The notes under the pieces were generated by a model. It did no database searches, had not been told where the DNA came from, and saw only the letters and a list, made by a program, of their open reading frames with translations. A stretch of DNA of 7,108 bases from an uncultured Bacilli bacterium (GTDB lineage Bacteria; Bacillota_I; Bacilli_A; RF39; UBA660), in the NCBI GenBank assembly GCA_934096535.1, contig CAKOMC010000056.1, positions 1 to 7,108 on the forward strand. Direction: 5' to 3'. Of the stretch, positions 4,463 to 7,108 are shown piece after piece (the first letter of the stretch is position 1; each line of letters starts with the position of its first letter). A program made the position numbers and the translations under genes.

Positions 4463-6343
4463 ATGAATTTTATGGAAAAAGAATATGAAATAATTGTTGT
4501 TGGCGGCGGTCATGCTGGTTGCGAAGCCTCGCACATAGCGGCTTTTAAAGGTCATAAAACCGCTTTAATTACCATGAATATAAAAAATATTGCTGATATG
4601 CCTTGTAATCCTTCTATCGGGGGTACTGCAAAGGGCATTATTGTTCGGGAAGTAGACGCTTTAGGTGGCTTAATGGGCCGTGTTGCAGATAGAACTCATT
4701 TTCAAATAAAAATGTTAAATAGTGGTAAAGGCCCTGCTGTTCGTAGTTTGCGTGCCCAAGCTGATAAAGTTACTTATCCTAAAGAGATGTTAAGAGAACT
4801 AAAAAATACTTCTAACCTTGATATTATCGAAGGAATGGTTGAAGATTTAGTTGTTGAAGATAATAAAATTAAAGGTGTTATCTTGGAAAATGGTGAAGTA
4901 ATTAAATGTCAAGCCTTAATTTTAACAACTGGTACTTATTTAAGAGGTAGTATCTTGTGTGGCGCTGAAAAACATAACGGTGGACCTCATGGGGAACGCC
5001 GCAGTGAATACTTAAGTAGCAACATGAAAAAATATGGCTTTCAAATTCAGCGTTTAAAAACCGGTACTCCGCAAAGAATTAAAGCCTCTTCCATTGATTT
5101 TTCTAAAATGCACCCAGAATGTGGTGATGATAGATACTGGACTTTTTCCAATGATTATCCCGCTACTTATGATGTTAATAATCAACAAAAATGTTATCTA
5201 TTATACACAACCTTAGAAACCAAAAAAATTATTGAAGATAATTTGGATAAATCAAGTATGTATGGTGGTTATGTAGAAGGCGTTGGTCCGAGATATTGTC
5301 CTTCTATCGAAGATAAAGTTGTTCGTTTCCACGACAAAGACCGTCATCAATTATTCTTAGAACCAGAATCTTTATATTATGATGACTGGTATTTACAAGG
5401 TTTTTCTACTTCAATGCCTCATGATATTCAAGAACAAATGGTTCATTCCTTACCGGGACTTGAAAATGCCATTATTTCTAAATATGCTTATGCTATCGAA
5501 TACGATGCCATTAATCCCTTGCAAATCAAGCCTTCTTTGGAATCTAAAGTGGTAGACGGAATTTTTACTGCTGGTCAGATAAATGGTACCAGTGGCTATG
5601 AAGAAGCTGCTGGTCAAGGAATTGTTGCTGGTATTAATGCGGCCTTAAAGTTGGAGGACCGCAAACCTCTAATTTTAAAAAGAAATGAAGCTTACATTGG
5701 TGTTTTAATAGATGATTTAGTAACTAAAGGAACCAATGAGCCTTATCGAATGTTAACTTCCCGTGCTGAATTTAGACTAATTTTGCGTCATGATAACGCT
5801 GACTTGCGTCTTCGTCCCCTTGCTCATCAAATAGGCTCTATTACCGAAGAACAATATTATAATTTAATTACCAAGCAAAAAGATATCACTGCTTTAACTG
5901 AGTTTTTAAAAAATACTAAACTAAAATTAAATGATGAAGTAAAAGCAATTTTTAATGAAAATAATGTTCCATTACCAAATTATTCAATGAATTTTTACGA
6001 TTTGTTAAAGCGTCCTGAAATTAACTTAGAATTTTTATCTAAATTAACCAATCTAAATTATAGCGATGCTGCTAAAGAACAAGTGGAAATTAGCACTAAG
6101 TATGAAGGGTATATTGCTAAGACTTATAAAGAAGTGGAAAAAATGCTAAAACTTGAAAGCAAAGAAATTCCTAGTGATTTAGACTACGATAAAGTGATTA
6201 ATTTAGCTAGTGAAGCTCGTCAAAAGTTAAAGAAAGTTGCTCCTAAAACAATTGCTCAAGCTATGCGTATTAGTGGCGTTAATCCTGCTGATATCTCCAT
6301 CTTATCTATCTATTTACGAAAGGAATATAATCGCCATGACTAA
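4463..6343 (+). CDS. mnmG: tRNA uridine 5-carboxymethylaminomethyl synthesis enzyme MnmG (GidA)
   Basis: A 626-residue FAD-dependent partner of MnmE in U34 modification, of normal family length. The FAD-binding GGGHAG lies at 14-19. MPCNPSIGG (46-54) contains Cys48, and GPRYCPSIEDKVVRF (275-289) contains Cys279; both cysteines are conserved and correspond to the pair implicated in catalysis in E. coli GidA. The second signature, AGQINGTSGYEEAAGQG, is at 370-386. A helical C-terminal region (about 535-620), known in the family for MnmE and tRNA contacts, follows. The ATG at 4463 directly follows the mnmE stop. AGGA (4453-4456) is six bases from it but 15 from the alternative ATG at 4472, so 4463 is preferred. 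The end overlaps rsmG by eight bases. Confidence 0.98.
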   Translation: MNFMEKEYEIIVVGGGHAGCEASHIAAFKGHKTALITMNIKNIADMPCNPSIGGTAKGIIVREVDALGGLMGRVADRTHFQIKMLNSGKGPAVRSLRAQADKVTYPKEMLRELKNTSNLDIIEGMVEDLVVEDNKIKGVILENGEVIKCQALILTTGTYLRGSILCGAEKHNGGPHGERRSEYLSSNMKKYGFQIQRLKTGTPQRIKASSIDFSKMHPECGDDRYWTFSNDYPATYDVNNQQKCYLLYTTLETKKIIEDNLDKSSMYGGYVEGVGPRYCPSIEDKVVRFHDKDRHQLFLEPESLYYDDWYLQGFSTSMPHDIQEQMVHSLPGLENAIISKYAYAIEYDAINPLQIKPSLESKVVDGIFTAGQINGTSGYEEAAGQGIVAGINAALKLEDRKPLILKRNEAYIGVLIDDLVTKGTNEPYRMLTSRAEFRLILRHDNADLRLRPLAHQIGSITEEQYYNLITKQKDITALTEFLKNTKLKLNDEVKAIFNENNVPLPNYSMNFYDLLKRPEINLEFLSKLTNLNYSDAAKEQVEISTKYEGYIAKTYKEVEKMLKLESKEIPSDLDYDKVINLASEARQKLKKVAPKTIAQAMRISGVNPADISILSIYLRKEYNRHD

Positions 6344-7061
6344 GGAAGATTTTTTAAGGGAATTATCAACAAATCTAAACATTACATTAACAGAAAAACA
6401 AATCAGTGAATTAAATTTTTATGCTAAATTTTTATTAGAATACAACGAACATACTAATCTAACGGCCATTAAAACGCTAGAAGATGTTTATTTAAAACAT
6501 TTTTATGACTCTTTAACTATTGTTAAAAATGTTGATTTAACCAAAGTAACAACTTTATTAGATATTGGTACTGGTGCTGGCTTCCCTGGTATGGTTTTAA
6601 AAATTGTTTTTCCAAATTTAAAAGTAACTTTATTAGATTCTAATAATAAAAAAATTGCTTTCTTAAAAGAACTAGCTGCGAAATTAGCATTAAATGTGGA
6701 GATTATTTATGATAGAGCGGAAATCTTTGTTCAAAATCGCCGTGAATATTATGATATCGTAACTTCAAGAGCTGTTGCTGATCTTAGTATTCTAGCCGAA
6801 CTTGCTATTCCCTATTTAAAGGTTGGCGGCAACTTCATTGCTATGAAAGCTAACTATCAAGAAGAATTACATAACGCTTTAAATATTATTAAAAAATTAA
6901 ATTCTAAGGTTACTAAAATCACTGAATTTACTTTAGGAAATACTGACATGAATCGTGGAATTATCACTATTAACAAAGAAAAAATGACCAATAAAAAATA
7001 TCCTCGTAATTATAATATCATCAAAAAGGAAGCACAAATTAAGTTGCAAAAACACCAATAA
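6336..7061 (+). CDS. rsmG: 16S rRNA (guanine-N7)-methyltransferase RsmG (GidB)
   Basis: A 241-residue S-adenosylmethionine-dependent enzyme that makes m7G at the conserved guanine of the 530 loop in 16S rRNA (G527 in E. coli numbering). In other bacteria its loss gives low-level streptomycin resistance. Family landmarks are NEHTNLTAI (37-45), KHFYDSL (54-60), the SAM-binding LLDIGTGAGFPG (74-85), an acidic residue after the next strand (LLDS, 99-102), SRAVADL (144-150) and the C-terminal KYPRNYNIIKK (221-231). The frame stays open upstream to an ATG at 6237, but those codons lie over the mnmG C terminus and encode nothing family-like. AAAGGA (6319-6324) supports the ATG at 6336, which overlaps the mnmG end by eight bases, suggesting translational coupling. 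Confidence 0.96.
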   Translation: MTKEDFLRELSTNLNITLTEKQISELNFYAKFLLEYNEHTNLTAIKTLEDVYLKHFYDSLTIVKNVDLTKVTTLLDIGTGAGFPGMVLKIVFPNLKVTLLDSNNKKIAFLKELAAKLALNVEIIYDRAEIFVQNRREYYDIVTSRAVADLSILAELAIPYLKVGGNFIAMKANYQEELHNALNIIKKLNSKVTKITEFTLGNTDMNRGIITINKEKMTNKKYPRNYNIIKKEAQIKLQKHQ

Positions 7062-7088
7062 TAATGTATGATAAATATAGACTATAAT
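7044..7088 (+). promoter_or_regulatory. Candidate promoter(s) after rsmG
   Basis: TTGCAA (7044-7049) and TATGAT (7067-7072) are 17 bases apart, a plausible -35/-10 pair placing a start near 7079. A perfect TATAAT follows at 7083-7088 without a recognisable -35; it would place a start near the GGGG at 7095. One of these probably drives whatever lies just right of the window. No terminator is visible after rsmG, so read-through is also possible. Confidence 0.45.
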
Positions 7089-7094
7089 AGTAAA

Positions 7095-7108
7095 GGGGCC
7101 GCAAAAAA
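7095..7108 (+). other. Possible 5' end of a stable RNA or leader (partial)
   Basis: GGGGCCGC followed by As begins six bases after the TATAAT at 7083-7088, the usual distance to a transcription start. A GC block at that point in such an AT-rich sequence is typical of structured RNA ends. The GGGG-pyrimidine start recalls tmRNA (ssrA) 5' ends, but 14 bases are not enough to identify it. AAAGGGG could instead be a ribosome binding site for a gene beyond the edge. Confidence 0.2.

Noticed and set aside
6237..6335. N-terminal extension of RsmG to an ATG at 6237
   Set aside because: These 33 codons overlap the mnmG C terminus in another frame and have no family similarity; ATG 6336 has the AAAGGA site and the expected length.
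1..7108. Mobile elements, CRISPR arrays, phage or defence genes
   Set aside because: No transposase, integrase, spaced repeat array or terminal inverted repeats were found; repeated 9-mers are DnaA boxes with irregular spacing.

Overview
The window looks like the rightward flank of a chromosomal replication origin in a very AT-rich, low-GC Gram-positive (Firmicutes/Bacilli) bacterium. The gene order rpmH-rnpA-yidC-jag-mnmE-mnmG-rsmG, next to a dense field of DnaA boxes, is the classic Bacillota origin neighbourhood. UGA is used as a stop (rnpA ends in TGA), so this is not a UGA=Trp Mycoplasma. The AT-richness, short L34, short RnpA and a Jag protein without its usual N-terminal domain fit a reduced, Mollicutes-related Bacilli lineage. 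That placement is an inference.

Layout. Positions 1-30 appear to hold the first codons of a divergent minus-strand gene with a good Shine-Dalgarno. By synteny it should be dnaA, but only a few codons are visible. Positions about 100-640 are oriC: 11 exact TTATCCACA boxes, 6 exact TTATCAACA boxes, one TTATTCACA and several one-mismatch boxes, in strand-biased blocks. The same region holds a 9-bp inverted repeat, a TAG-repeat beside two abutting boxes (a possible DnaA-trio) and an AT-only stretch (a possible unwinding element). At 711-726 lies a G-rich run able to fold as a G-quadruplex, just upstream of the rpmH promoter (750-779).

From 811 all genes are on the + strand, co-directional with a fork leaving oriC to the right. 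rpmH (L34) is followed by a small hairpin-T-tract. Next come rnpA (RNase P protein), yidC (membrane insertase) and jag/khpB (RNA-binding KH-R3H protein), which are tightly packed. DnaA boxes continue into rnpA, where two of them form an in-frame 12-bp tandem repeat encoding SYPQSYPQ. After a terminator at the end of jag there is a 321-bp gap with a candidate promoter. Then mnmE, mnmG and rsmG follow with abutting or overlapping ends. MnmE and MnmG together make the cmnm5/nm5-type modification at U34 of tRNAs, and RsmG makes m7G in 16S rRNA. The last bases contain promoter-like elements followed by GGGGCCGC, possibly the start of a stable RNA or the leader of a next gene.

As a unit, the window links replication initiation with core translation, RNA-processing and membrane-insertion genes. 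I see no phage, insertion sequence, CRISPR or defence system. The less ordinary parts are the box-driven sequence inside rnpA, the G-quadruplex motif in the origin, the truncated Jag with a fresh 21-bp duplication, and the unexplained jag-mnmE gap.
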